This document shows, piece after piece, positions 1 through 10,000 of a stretch of 64,000 nt of DNA. Every line of letters starts with the position of its first letter. Position 1 is the first letter of the stretch. Under the pieces are notes generated by a model, which saw nothing but the letters and a program-made list of their open reading frames with translations, did no database searches and was not told the DNA's origin. This DNA is from Bacteroidota bacterium (GTDB lineage: Bacteria > Bacteroidota > Bacteroidia > Flavobacteriales > Flavobacteriaceae), in assembly GCA_023386585.1 (NCBI GenBank), contig JAEWJM010000009.1, positions 1 through 64,000 of the forward strand. The letters are read 5' to 3'. Position numbers and translations under genes: made by a program.

Positions 1-13
1 CCTTTCTTTAGTT

Positions 14-48
14 AAACCCTTACCTTTCCAGGTAAGGGTTTTTCTTTT
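14..48. terminator. Rho-independent terminator
   Basis: An 11-base stem, AAACCCTTACC pairing with GGTAAGGGTTT around a six-base loop, is followed by a T-rich tail. It probably ends a gene lying left of the window. Confidence 0.6.
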
Positions 49-91
49 GGTGCGACGCAGTTCGCAAGCTCGGGTCGTCGCCTTTCTTAGA

Positions 92-121
92 AAAGCCTCA
101 TCGTAAGATGGGGCTTTTTGT
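92..121 (+). terminator. Rho-independent terminator
   Basis: The stem AAAGCCTCATC/GATGGGGCTTT has one G-T wobble and a GTAA loop, and runs into a T tract. A smaller GCGACG/CGTCGC hairpin lies between this terminator and the one upstream. Bases 122-317 hold nothing else I can name apart from the leader of the next gene. Confidence 0.6.
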
Positions 122-317
122 TTTTAATGGCTGGGACTGATGCCGCTGCCTCAAGATATTTGATTTCGAGTCATCGATTCTGGATATGACCAAAAGTACC
201 AAATCACATCGAATTCTGAGGGTCTTACCGCTTAATCAGCTGCAGCAAAAACATTTTTCATTTCCTAAGCACAATACCAGAGGTAATTATCTTTATCTTT
301 GAGGAAATCAATCAAAA

Positions 318-590
318 ATGAAAAGGTTTTTTTTACTTTCAGCAATGCTCGCCGCGGGGTGTCTTCAGGCCGAAACCATTCCTGGCCCATTCTGGTTTAA
401 TCTTTCCGAAAAAATTCTGACAGAAACCCACCAATTGATCGGAGCCGACGCTAAACCAGCTGTGAAGGTGAAAACGAAAGCTCATGCCGTCAAAAACACC
501 TTGAAGTGCCAGGCAAAAAAAGAAATCGAACTGCCTTCAACACCTTATTTTACGATTACCGGAAGTGGTATCTGGGTGATTACCGACTAA
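318..590 (+). CDS. Small secreted protein of unknown function
   Basis: This 90-residue protein starts with a basic and hydrophobic signal peptide ending near CLQA-ETIP at about residue 19. The mature part is Lys-rich in the middle and ends with a hydrophobic stretch. A cysteine at about residue 15 does not fit a clean lipobox, so export through Sec is more likely than lipidation. I recognise no family. It stands alone on the plus strand and converges on the aminopeptidase gene, whose stop codon is only three bases away. Its coding status rests on the signal peptide and the open frame. Confidence 0.5.
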   Translation: MKRFFLLSAMLAAGCLQAETIPGPFWFNLSEKILTETHQLIGADAKPAVKVKTKAHAVKNTLKCQAKKEIELPSTPYFTITGSGIWVITD

Positions 591-593
591 ATC

Positions 594-2426
594 CTATTTG
601 ATTATTTTTTCTATAGACTGAACGGTTGTGGCATGATATCCCGGCCGGGCCTTCGCGAAAATCTGCCGCGCCCATTCTTTACCTTGCGCAGTTTTAACCA
701 TCTGCTTATACAAGGTTTCCAAAGAACCTGTCCTGCTGGTACTGATCATGAACTTTTCAATTGCATCGTGGGCTGGCGCGTAGTTCTTCCGGATGGCAAC
801 AACGAACCATTGACGCTTAATGACAAAGTTCCCTTTTTTGGTAAAGTGGAATTCACTATCAAGTAAAGCCATTTCAGATGTGGAAAGATCCGAGGGAAGA
901 TGGTCAATGAAGTGCTGTCGCTCATTCGTAGATTTTATTTCTTCCGCCAAGCCTGCAACTCCGGATTTGCGCCAGACCTTTTGAATGCTGTCTATTGTCG
1001 CAAATTTAGTTGAATGCGCAGTCGGAACGTTGCCCGGCAAGCCCGGCTGATAAATCCACTGTTCCGGCTTGATTTTATCCTCCAGTGCTTTGTCACCGTT
1101 TATAAGATGCTCATTAAAATACGATACGAACTCCTCAGTTGTAATCGATCTGAAGGCGTGTACGTCGAAATAAGTACGTAGGAATTCGTCCATTTTCTTT
1201 CTTCCGACAGCCTTTTCAACCACCTGTAAAAATGCATATCCCTTTTCGTAAGGAATGTCCGAAAGGCCATCATCAGGATTTCTACCATGTGTATTGACTT
1301 TCAGCCTTGTATCTGGATTCTTCGCTCCAAATTCAGCAATGTCATCGCGCAGGGCATTCCTGCTCAGGACATCCTGCATGTCAGCTTCGTCCTTTCCGAA
1401 AATTTCCTCGCCAATGCGGTGTTCGACATAAGTGGTAAAACCTTCGTTCAGCCAGATATCGTCCCATGTTGCATTGGTGACGAGATTGCCGCTCCAACTG
1501 TGGCCAAGCTCGTGTGCAAGCAAACTGGTAAGTGATCGATCGCCCGCAAGTACGCCTGGCGTCAGGAAAGTTAAATTGGGATTTTCCATTCCACCGTATG
1601 GAAAGCTCGGTGGGAGAACCAATACATCGTAGCGACCCCATCGGTACGGACCATATAATTTCTCGGCAGCGTTGACCATATCACCAAGTTGCGCAAATTC
1701 CCATGCCGCTTTATCAATAAGCGATGGTTCGGCATACACTCCAGTCCGACGATCGATTGCTTTGAATTTAAGATCGCCAACCGCAATCGCCATTAAATAC
1801 GATGGAATTGCCTTTTCTTGCTGGAACGTATAAATGCCCGTCGAGTTCTTTTCTTGCGGATTTACTGCGCTCATAACAGCTATCAGGTCTGACGGTACTC
1901 GAACCCTGGCATCATAAGTAAATCGGATCGATGGTGAATCCTGGCACGGAATCCAGGTACGCGACCAGATGCTTTCTCCCTGTGAAAACAGGAAGGGCTT
2001 TTTTTTGTCGGCTGTCTGCTGTGGAGTCAGCCATTGCAGAGCAACTGCATCGGGCGACGATTTGTAATAAATCGTAACCTTCTTCGTGTCAGGCTGGATT
2101 GTTACCGTCAATGGGCGGCCATGAAACGCGACAGAATCCCCAACCACATATTTCGTGGGCTTTTCCTTTTCGCCAATTGTGACCTTGCTGATCCTTAGCC
2201 CGTTTATGTCAAAGATGATTTGATTTCCCTTCGCCACATTTTTAATGTCCCACGCAGCCTTGCCTGAAATTTCTTTTTTCTCAAAGTTGACCGCAATGTC
2301 CAAATTCAAATGGCGCACAATAGCTTCCTCCGGTTTGGCAAAAGAATGATCGTCTTTTATATTGGTGTTGTTGTTATTGCAGCTGATGAATCCGAAAAAA
2401 ATCAGAAGAAGGTAAAATCTTTTCAT
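594..2426 (-). CDS. M1 family metallopeptidase (aminopeptidase), lipoprotein
   Basis: This is a zinc aminopeptidase of the M1 (leukotriene A4 hydrolase/aminopeptidase N) family, expected to remove N-terminal residues from peptides in the envelope. The start at 2426 gives 610 residues with a signal peptide and a lipobox ending at Cys16 (FGFISC). The open frame continues upstream into pdhC, but that extension is not protein-like and crosses a terminator. The substrate motif GGMEN lies at residues 278-282. The zinc site HELGH is at 305-309, and the third ligand is in NEGF at about 328. The C-terminal third matches the helical domain of LTA4-hydrolase-like enzymes. It follows pdhC on the same strand but is separated from it by the terminator, so it probably has its own promoter. 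Confidence 0.93.
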   Translation of the reverse strand: MKRFYLLLIFFGFISCNNNNTNIKDDHSFAKPEEAIVRHLNLDIAVNFEKKEISGKAAWDIKNVAKGNQIIFDINGLRISKVTIGEKEKPTKYVVGDSVAFHGRPLTVTIQPDTKKVTIYYKSSPDAVALQWLTPQQTADKKKPFLFSQGESIWSRTWIPCQDSPSIRFTYDARVRVPSDLIAVMSAVNPQEKNSTGIYTFQQEKAIPSYLMAIAVGDLKFKAIDRRTGVYAEPSLIDKAAWEFAQLGDMVNAAEKLYGPYRWGRYDVLVLPPSFPYGGMENPNLTFLTPGVLAGDRSLTSLLAHELGHSWSGNLVTNATWDDIWLNEGFTTYVEHRIGEEIFGKDEADMQDVLSRNALRDDIAEFGAKNPDTRLKVNTHGRNPDDGLSDIPYEKGYAFLQVVEKAVGRKKMDEFLRTYFDVHAFRSITTEEFVSYFNEHLINGDKALEDKIKPEQWIYQPGLPGNVPTAHSTKFATIDSIQKVWRKSGVAGLAEEIKSTNERQHFIDHLPSDLSTSEMALLDSEFHFTKKGNFVIKRQWFVVAIRKNYAPAHDAIEKFMISTSRTGSLETLYKQMVKTAQGKEWARQIFAKARPGYHATTVQSIEKIIK

Positions 2427-2439
2427 TTTGTTATAGTAA

Positions 2440-2463
2440 AAAACCCGCCTGATCAGCGGGTTG
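2440..2463 (-). terminator. Terminator downstream of pdhC
   Basis: On the minus strand the stem AACCCGC/GCGGGTT encloses a TGATCAG loop and is followed by a run of T. It sits between the pdhC stop codon and the aminopeptidase start. Confidence 0.75.
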
Positions 2464-2467
2464 TTAT

Positions 2468-4141
2468 TTATGCGAGCATCGTAACAGGATTCTCGAGGAA
2501 TTGCCTCAAGGTAAGCAGGAATTGCGCCCCGGTTGCGCCGTCCACTGTTCTGTGGTCGCATGCCAGTGTGACTTTCATCGTGTTGCCAATGACTATCTGC
2601 CCGTTCCGTACTACCGGCTTTTCTTCGATCGCGCCAACAGAGAGAATGGCTGAATTTGGTTGATTTATGATCGATGTAAATTCAGAAATACCAAACATTC
2701 CCAGATTGGAAACCGTAAATGTGCTTCCTTCCATTTCGGCAGGAGTAAGTTTCTTTGATTTTGCACGACCGGCAACGTCTTTTACAGCAGCGCCGATTTG
2801 TGTCAATGAAAGTTGGTCGGTGAATTTAAGCACCGGAACCACCAATCCGTCCTCAACGGCAACGGCAACACCAACATTTATATGATGATTAATGACCGTA
2901 ACTTCATCTTTCCACTGTGAATTTACTTTCGGATGTTTGCGAAGAGCCATAGCGCACGCCTTTATAATCATGTCATTAAAAGAAACTTTTATCTCAGGCA
3001 TTGTGTTGATCACCGCACGGGAATTCATTGCCTCGTCCATTGACACTTCTATCGTAAGATAAAATGTCGGCGCTGTAAATGCCGATTCGGAAAGGCGCTT
3101 GGCAATGACCTTGCGCATCTGCGAATTCTTGATTTCTTCGGTTGAAACTTCACCTGCAGGAACAAAAGGACGAACCGGGGCTGCCTCCGCCTGTGGAGCT
3201 TCGGTAGCTGCTGGCTCTTTTTCAGTCTGCGCTGCCGGCTTGTAATTCTCAATATCCGATTTAATAATCCGGCCGTTTTCACCCGAGCCTTTGATCTTTG
3301 AAATATCAATGCCTTTTTCTTCGGCAATTTTACGTGCTAGTGGCGAAATGAAGATACGCTTTCCATCGCTGTGAAGCTCAACATCATTTTCTTTATTTTC
3401 CGATTGAGTGGATTCTTCAGCTTTTCCTGCTTCCGGAGTTTTATCTTCTTCTGATTTTTTCTCTTGCGGCTTGCTGCCTTTAAGATCGATTTCCGAAACA
3501 TCGGTTCCTTCCGGGCCGATTATCGCAAGCATGCTGTCTACAGGCGCAGATTCGCCTTCTTTAATTCCGATCGACAACAACGTACCCGAATTGAACGATT
3601 CGAATTCCATTGTGGCTTTGTCGGTTTCAATTTCGGCGAGAATGTCGCCTTCCTTGATTTTATCGCCGACTTTCTTCAGCCATTTTGCAACCGTTCCCTC
3701 GGTCATTGTATCGCTCAATCGCGGCATGGTCACAACAACAACTCCTTTCGGCAATTCATTCGATTTCGGCTTTTGATCTTCCTTTTTGGCTTCTTCCTCT
3801 TTGGGTTGATCCGCAGGTTTTTCCTCTTTCGGCGCTTCCTCTTTCGGCGCTTTTTCCTTCGGTTGTGCGGCGGCGTCGTTTAACATTCCGCTGATGTCTT
3901 CACCTTGCTCGCCGATTATCGCGAGAAGTGAATCAACGGGTGCCGATTCGCCTTCCTGGATTCCGATGTGCAAAAGCGTTCCTGCGTTAAATGATTCAAA
4001 TTCCATTGTAGCCTTGTCGGTTTCTATTTCCGCAAGGATATCGCCTTCATTTACCTTATCACCAACTTTTTTAAGCCATTTGGCTACCGTTCCCTCAGTC
4101 ATCGTGTCGCTGAGGCGGGGCATCGTAATTTTTGTTGCCAT
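2468..4141 (-). CDS. pdhC: Pyruvate dehydrogenase E2 (dihydrolipoamide acetyltransferase)
   Basis: This is the acetyl-transferring core of the pyruvate dehydrogenase complex, which passes acetyl groups from E1 to CoA. Two near-identical lipoyl domains occupy residues 1-75 and 135-210, with lipoylated lysines in ETDKATME at about 43 and 175. Acidic and Lys/Pro/Glu-rich linkers follow each one. The E1/E3-binding peripheral domain lies at about 262-300 (SPLARKIAEE). The catalytic domain ends with the conserved CDHRTVDG at about 528-535. The length of 557 residues is normal for a two-lipoyl E2. It lies six bases downstream of pdhA, so the two genes form an operon. The E1 beta gene is absent here, which agrees with flavobacteria where pdhB is unlinked. 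Confidence 0.97.
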   Translation of the reverse strand: MATKITMPRLSDTMTEGTVAKWLKKVGDKVNEGDILAEIETDKATMEFESFNAGTLLHIGIQEGESAPVDSLLAIIGEQGEDISGMLNDAAAQPKEKAPKEEAPKEEKPADQPKEEEAKKEDQKPKSNELPKGVVVVTMPRLSDTMTEGTVAKWLKKVGDKIKEGDILAEIETDKATMEFESFNSGTLLSIGIKEGESAPVDSMLAIIGPEGTDVSEIDLKGSKPQEKKSEEDKTPEAGKAEESTQSENKENDVELHSDGKRIFISPLARKIAEEKGIDISKIKGSGENGRIIKSDIENYKPAAQTEKEPAATEAPQAEAAPVRPFVPAGEVSTEEIKNSQMRKVIAKRLSESAFTAPTFYLTIEVSMDEAMNSRAVINTMPEIKVSFNDMIIKACAMALRKHPKVNSQWKDEVTVINHHINVGVAVAVEDGLVVPVLKFTDQLSLTQIGAAVKDVAGRAKSKKLTPAEMEGSTFTVSNLGMFGISEFTSIINQPNSAILSVGAIEEKPVVRNGQIVIGNTMKVTLACDHRTVDGATGAQFLLTLRQFLENPVTMLA

Positions 4142-4147
4142 CGCTGA

Positions 4148-5146
4148 TTATAATTTATGAGGGATGAATGGATAATTTTCCTGTTCGTAAACCACGTCGT
4201 AAAGTTGCTGTACTTCCGGAAATGCCGATTCTTCTGCGAAAGTGGCACATTCTTCTACAAGATTTTTAACGCGTTCGTCAATTGCTTCGATTTCGGCGTC
4301 AGTCGCGTAATGGTTTTCTTTGATGACATCGAGCACTTGCGTGATCGGGTCGATTTTTTTATATTCTTCAACCTCTTCTTTGGTACGGTAAAGCTGCGCA
4401 TCCGACATCGAGTGCCCGCGGTAGCGGTACGTTTTCATTTCGAGGAATGTTGGTCCGTCGCCACGTCTTGCCCTGTCAATTGCCTCATCCATTGCTTCCG
4501 CAACTTTTATCGGATTCATTCCGTCAACCGGGCCGCAAGGCATTTCATAGCCAAGTCCAAGTTTCCAAATATCCGTATGGTTTGCTGTACGCTCTACCGA
4601 AGTTCCCATCGCATATCCGTTATTTTCGACGATAAAAACTACCGGAAGCTTCCACAGCATCGCCATGTTGAATGCTTCGTGCAATGAACCCTGGCGCGCT
4701 GCACCGTCACCAAAGTAGGTCAGCGTAACACCGTCGCGGCCAAAATATTTATCGGCGAAAGCGATTCCTGCGCCAACAGGGATTTGTGCGCCTACGATTC
4801 CGTGTCCACCGTAAAATCCGTGCTCTTTTGAAAAAATATGCATCGAGCCTCCCATTCCTTTGGACGTTCCGGTGACTTTACCCAGTAGTTCGGCCATGAC
4901 CTTGCGCGGATCTACTCCCATTCCGATCGGTTGAACGTGGTTCCGGTATGCAGTGATCATTTTGTCTTTGGAAAGGTCCATCACGTGTAGCGCGCCAGCA
5001 AGGACAGCTTCCTGTCCGTTGTAAAGATGCAAGAATCCGCGAACCTTCTGCTGAATGTACAATGCGGCTAATTTATCTTCAAACTTCCTCCAAAGCAGCA
5101 TGTCCTCATACCACTTTAGGTATACTTCTTTTGTAATTTCTTTCAT
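4148..5146 (-). CDS. pdhA: Pyruvate dehydrogenase E1 component, alpha subunit
   Basis: This is the alpha subunit of the thiamine-diphosphate-dependent E1, which decarboxylates pyruvate together with the separately encoded beta subunit. The thiamine-binding motif begins with GDGAA at about residue 146 and closes with ENNGYAMGTS at about 174. The loop YRYRGHSMSD near 242 is the equivalent of the regulatory phosphorylation loop of E1 alpha. The length of 332 residues is typical. It is the first gene of the pdhA-pdhC unit. The 117 bases between it and cdd leave room for its promoter. Confidence 0.97.
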   Translation of the reverse strand: MKEITKEVYLKWYEDMLLWRKFEDKLAALYIQQKVRGFLHLYNGQEAVLAGALHVMDLSKDKMITAYRNHVQPIGMGVDPRKVMAELLGKVTGTSKGMGGSMHIFSKEHGFYGGHGIVGAQIPVGAGIAFADKYFGRDGVTLTYFGDGAARQGSLHEAFNMAMLWKLPVVFIVENNGYAMGTSVERTANHTDIWKLGLGYEMPCGPVDGMNPIKVAEAMDEAIDRARRGDGPTFLEMKTYRYRGHSMSDAQLYRTKEEVEEYKKIDPITQVLDVIKENHYATDAEIEAIDERVKNLVEECATFAEESAFPEVQQLYDVVYEQENYPFIPHKL

Positions 5147-5263
5147 TGAATCTCAGATATAGCTTGGTAATTTCGCTGAAAAACACGGCCGGAGCGGGTG
5201 CTTTATGTCGCGAACAGCAAAAATAGCACATTACTAAATAGTATAAAAAATAAACCCCGCTTT

Positions 5264-5746
5264 TTAAAGGAAGTTTTTGTCAAAAGTAAACGGAAGCAAG
5301 TTCCGCAATGAATCCGACTTTACGATCGGGCCTGCATCGCCTGCAAAGTAAATTTCAACCGGAGAATCCTGGCGTACTTCATACTCTGCAATTACCTGGC
5401 GGCACGCTCCGCATGGCGGAATCGGCGCAGCGGTCGTTCCCGAATCTGCTGCTGCGGAAATGACGATCTTGAGCACTTTTGCATCGGGATAGATTGCACT
5501 TGCGTGAAAAATAGCGACGCGCTCGGCACACAGGCCCGACGGATAAGCAGCATTCTCCTGATTTGATCCGCCGACGGTCATTCCATTGTCGAGAAGCAGT
5601 GCAGCCCCAACCCGGAATTTCGAATAAGGCGCGTAGGCATTCTTCCTGTTTTCAACTGCAACAGCCAGGAGTTCCTGGATATCCTCAGGCAGTTCGGACG
5701 TTTCCTGATAAATCGTGAAGGAAGAACTAACGGTGATTTCTTTCAT
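5264..5746 (-). CDS. cdd: Cytidine deaminase
   Basis: This zinc enzyme deaminates cytidine and deoxycytidine to uridine and deoxyuridine in pyrimidine salvage. The catalytic CAE motif lies at residues 73-75, where Cys73 replaces the His of the dimeric class and Glu75 is the proton shuttle. The two further zinc cysteines are in PCGAC at about 112 and 115. The N-terminal substrate strand YSKFRVGAAL is clear. At 160 residues it belongs to the small homotetrameric class. It sits between porV and pdhA with about 75 and 117 bases on either side and is probably transcribed on its own or with porV. Confidence 0.95.
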   Translation of the reverse strand: MKEITVSSSFTIYQETSELPEDIQELLAVAVENRKNAYAPYSKFRVGAALLLDNGMTVGGSNQENAAYPSGLCAERVAIFHASAIYPDAKVLKIVISAAADSGTTAAPIPPCGACRQVIAEYEVRQDSPVEIYFAGDAGPIVKSDSLRNLLPFTFDKNFL

Positions 5747-5822
5747 AGTTTAAATATAGCGGAAAAAAAATCCAAATCTCGAAGTTGAAATTTGGATTGA
5801 ATTAATTTGTTTTTGCACCTGG

Positions 5823-6992
5823 CTATAAATCTTCGTATTTGTCGCCGAAGTTAAACGTAAGCGAGAAGCGAAGTGTGTTTTCAAGCGGGTTTTTGACTTT
5901 CGATGCCGAAAACAGGTAAGAAACGTCAATCTTTACCACATTGTATTTAAATCCGGCGCCCAAAGAGAAAAATTTACGCGCTCCTTTTTGTTCGTTCTCA
6001 TTGAAATAACCCAGCCTGAATGCGAATGAATCTTGGTATGTATATTCGGCGCCCACCGAGTATGTGAACTCTTTTAATTCTTCACTGAATCCGTCAGGTG
6101 CATCGCCAAAAGACTTGAATATTCCGGAAACCCATGAGATCCGACGGTAATTCGCGTTGTTTTCAGCGCGCTCTTCGGGTGTGACTTCACCATCGCCGTT
6201 CAAATCGGGATCTTGTGGCGTCGGCACCAAAAGCTTGTTGAACTCCAAGCCGACCTGTACCTTATTATATTCATCAAAGATAAAATCGAACGCACCGCCC
6301 AGCTTCATGTTGGCCGGCAAAAAGTTGGAGTTATCATCGCTTGCCGCGATATCGTACTTAATCTTAGGACCGATGTTCTGGAAGTTGAAACCCAAACGGT
6401 AACGACCGTTGAAATCTTTAAACGCTTTTTCTTCCGATTGGTAAAAACCGGCAATATCAACAGCAAAGGAACTTGCCGGCTTGGCATCTCCTGTTTGATC
6501 AGGAATACGAAGGTTGGATCGAATGTACCTTCCGGCAACTGCCATCGAAAAACGGTCGCTCAGTTTCAGCGAGTACGACGCGTCAAGGGCAAGTTCATTC
6601 GGCTTTACCACATTCGGCGGATCGTCAAAATTCTGCCGCAGCTCAATTTCTCCAAGTCCGAAATAACGAAGGCTTCCCGCAAATGCGCTACGCTCATTGA
6701 TTCTGTTATAATAGGTGATCTGCGCAAGTGAAATGTCGTTTACCAAATCCGTCAGATATGGTGTATAGCTTACAGAAAAGCCTTGCTTGTCTCTTGAAAA
6801 AGCATATTTTGCGGGGTTGTATTGCTGAGAGAACGCATCGGGTGTTGTTGCGACTCCCTGATCTGCCATACCTGCTGAACGCGCATCTGCTGCCACAAGC
6901 AAAAACGGAACACCGGTTGTAATCACACGGTCCTGCGCCTTTGCGACATGAATCATGAAAATGCAGATGACTAGTAATGAGAACTTTTTCAT
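5823..6992 (-). CDS. porV: T9SS outer-membrane protein PorV
   Basis: PorV (also called LptO or PG27) is a FadL-like outer-membrane beta-barrel. It collects T9SS cargo from the translocon and carries it to the sortase PorU. The product has 389 residues with a signal peptide ending near VAKA-QDR. The family-typical opening (VITTGVPFLLVAADARSAG) follows directly. The rest consists of alternating beta strands and ends in phenylalanine-rich strands (RFSLTFNFGDKYEDL), as barrel proteins do. It lies 39 bases downstream of porU on the same strand, so the two are co-transcribed. The order porV-porU-gldJ matches the gliding flavobacteria. Confidence 0.95.
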   Translation of the reverse strand: MKKFSLLVICIFMIHVAKAQDRVITTGVPFLLVAADARSAGMADQGVATTPDAFSQQYNPAKYAFSRDKQGFSVSYTPYLTDLVNDISLAQITYYNRINERSAFAGSLRYFGLGEIELRQNFDDPPNVVKPNELALDASYSLKLSDRFSMAVAGRYIRSNLRIPDQTGDAKPASSFAVDIAGFYQSEEKAFKDFNGRYRLGFNFQNIGPKIKYDIAASDDNSNFLPANMKLGGAFDFIFDEYNKVQVGLEFNKLLVPTPQDPDLNGDGEVTPEERAENNANYRRISWVSGIFKSFGDAPDGFSEELKEFTYSVGAEYTYQDSFAFRLGYFNENEQKGARKFFSLGAGFKYNVVKIDVSYLFSASKVKNPLENTLRFSLTFNFGDKYEDL

Positions 6993-7031
6993 AAAAAATT
7001 ATAGAAATTAGTGAACAAATATAAAGCTTTA

Positions 7032-10000
7032 TTAAAGTACTACAAGCTTCTCGTACTTTTCCGCTTTGCTGTTGGTAACACTTGAGCGCACCGTGAGCTT
7101 GTATATGTAAACGCCTTTACCGATCCGATCGCCAAAATCATCGCGGCCGTCCCAGGTAATGTCCCGCGATAAAAATCCGTCGGTTGTGATTACCTGATTC
7201 CTCGTCCAGACAACCTTTCCTGTAACGGTTATAACCTGCACCTGTACTTCGAGCGGTTCGAACGGCCGATTGTGCGTAAACCAGAATTGAGTATAATTCA
7301 CAAACGGATTTGGATAGTTCAGCACATTGGTCAAAGTTATGTTTTCGTCGCCAACAACCATAAATTGGACTTCGGCAGTAATCGGGTTATTGTAGACGTC
7401 CCACGCCTTGAATGTTATGGTGTGAAGGCCTTTCGTCAGATTGCGAAACGGGAAACGGACTTTCCCTTTTGTATAATCGTCAAGCTCCGTTTCGTAATAG
7501 TCGTTCAGGATATACGGGCTGCTTTCGTTGCCGTCGAGAATCGCAACAATGTCATGGCCAATTCCGCTCGCAGTGTTTATTCCGTGTTCGTCTTCAAGAT
7601 AAGCGAGGAATATTGGCGATTCATTAGTGATTCCACCTGAAACAAAAGTCTGGTCATTCATGTAAAGCTTGACCGTCGGCCCAACATTGTCCGCAACTGC
7701 ATTTTCGTTGATGCCGCCAATGATTATGTTAGTGTTGTATCCCGCCTTGTCAAGATATATCTGGTCTCTTTTTGCATAGAAACTGATACGGCCGTTGCCA
7801 AGCGGTATCCTGATGTCGCGCGGAACGACAAAGCCAAATTCCCATTGGCCATTGACAATGCTAGCGTTCCCGCGGAATATGGTCTCGCCCAAAACGTTGA
7901 AATTCATCGGGCTGGCGTTGTTGTCGTTATTAAGTGTAATTCTTGGAATCGATTTGTCGAAAATGTTCACCGAAAGTTCGCCGTTGTAGTTATTCAGCGG
8001 ATTGTCATTTTCATCGGTGACATCGCCGGTCAGCTTCATATAGGCCAGCGACTCGAAATTCTCGATCGGCCCGGTTACCGGCTGGTCGTTGACTTTAGTC
8101 AGCCTGACTTTAGGTTTTGGAATGGCAAGCATCATTGCAGGATCGCCAAGATAAAACACAACATTTGTCGACGGGCTCGGGCTGCTGTTCTTCGCGCGGC
8201 GCAATGATTCGGCAATCGGGAGTTGTTCCCCTGCGCCTTGTCCGTAGTTAAACAAATATTCCGAGAGTCTGAAATTGAACTGCTCCGCTGGCGCCTGGCC
8301 AATCGATCGGATGGTCGTGATCATTGAAATGGCTCCGCCGCGGGCGTTCCAATAAGTGAATTCTCCGGCCGTTGGTCGATATGGGTTATCGAATCTTGAA
8401 AACTCGCAGGTAATCGTTATAAACAGTGGGTATTTGAATCGGTTTTGCAGGTTTTGCCCGTCACTCTTCTCCCAGATACGCTCACCCGAAAGCCCGTCCT
8501 CGCCACCGTGGCCGAGGTAATTGAAAACCAAGGCGCCTTTTTCAAAAGCATTGAAAAGATCTTCACGAGCTTTAGGATAGCGGTTTCCGCCGGCAGAAGT
8601 TTCCTCTTCGTAGGCATCAAGCAGGATCTTCTTCACATTGAAGAAAGGCTTTTGTGTCGAAATAATATCGGCAAGCTGGTTCTGGTTCTGCTGCAGCGTG
8701 GCATCCGAAGGTTTGTCTGAATCGTCAGAAATCATCACGATATTGTTCCTCCAGCTTCCATACGACTTCAGGTCGTGGTAATCGATGACTTTTGTCACCA
8801 ATTCTTCCGCCTGATTCGCGTCGTCAGCAATCATCCGGCCCACGGCAATGTCAATTCCGCCAAAGAAAGACACCACATTTCCTTCGGTCGGATCCATTAA
8901 TCCGAAGAAATCGTCCGAAGCGAACGACGCCTCGCCGGTGCTGTAGCTGAACAAGGCATGGAACGTCGGTACAATATTGGAATTATCAGGGATGCGGTCT
9001 GTGTAATCGAAAGAAGCATCACCAAAAAGGTTGACGTATTTTACCCTTTCAGAAGGTGCCGATGCATTTTCATACACATATTTGATGAAATTCCGGATTG
9101 CCGCCACGTCCTGCTTTCCAGACGAAAATTCCTGGTAAATGCTTTCGAGCGTAACGACCCGTGTTGTAAGTGCAGAATAACCTCGATGAAAATTTGCAAG
9201 CCGTTCCGCCTGGTTTTTCATATTGGCCGGCGCCACAATTATGTAATCGATATTTTCAAATTGGCCTTGCGAATTGTTGAAGATCGTTCCTTTTAAATCT
9301 TGGTTTGCGACGCGCGACTGGTTTTCTTTCGACGGACTGTAATAATCGTTAGGAACGACGGTTATGTATTTTCGCACTTCACCCAACGGGGCGCGGAACG
9401 AAAACGTACTTGCAGCCGAGGTGTTTTCCCATTTGCCGGTATTATAGATATCTGTAATGTCCCAGATCTGGCTGATGTCGGAGGCATTGGTAACCTGGTA
9501 TTCACCAACTCCGGTCAGCGATGCCGCGGCATTGTATTGAAAGCGAAACTGTTTGCCGGTTCCTTTGAGTGCGCGTTGCGCCTTAAGGATAATGTAATCA
9601 AGGTAGCCTTTCGAGCCCGGAACGCCGTTGTTGTTATACGTGAGTTTAATGGTCACATTTTCTGCCGCCGGAAAACTCGCCGAAACAGGTAATGTTCCCG
9701 AATTTGCTTCAATGCCCGAATTGGCAAAAAGCGGGTTAAAGGAAATATTTCCTACCGGTTGGCCGTTTGCCTGAACGTTAAACGAGGTGCTTGTAAAAGA
9801 TGCCGATGCCGCATAAACGCTGATCGATATTGGCGTGGTGGTTACGATGTTCGGAAAAGAGAAAGTGAATTCCTGTTGTGGATCCACGCTGAACTGTTCG
9901 CCAAACCAACGTCGTCCGAGGCGTACAATGTTAACCAGGTCTTTTTCGTGATATTGATAATCGTCGAAAATGCTGATCGTCGTGATTGGCTGCGTCGTAT

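Noticed and set aside
2427..2561. N-terminal extension of the M1 aminopeptidase frame into pdhC
   Set aside because: It crosses a terminator and overlaps pdhC. The internal ATG at 2426 gives a proper lipoprotein signal.
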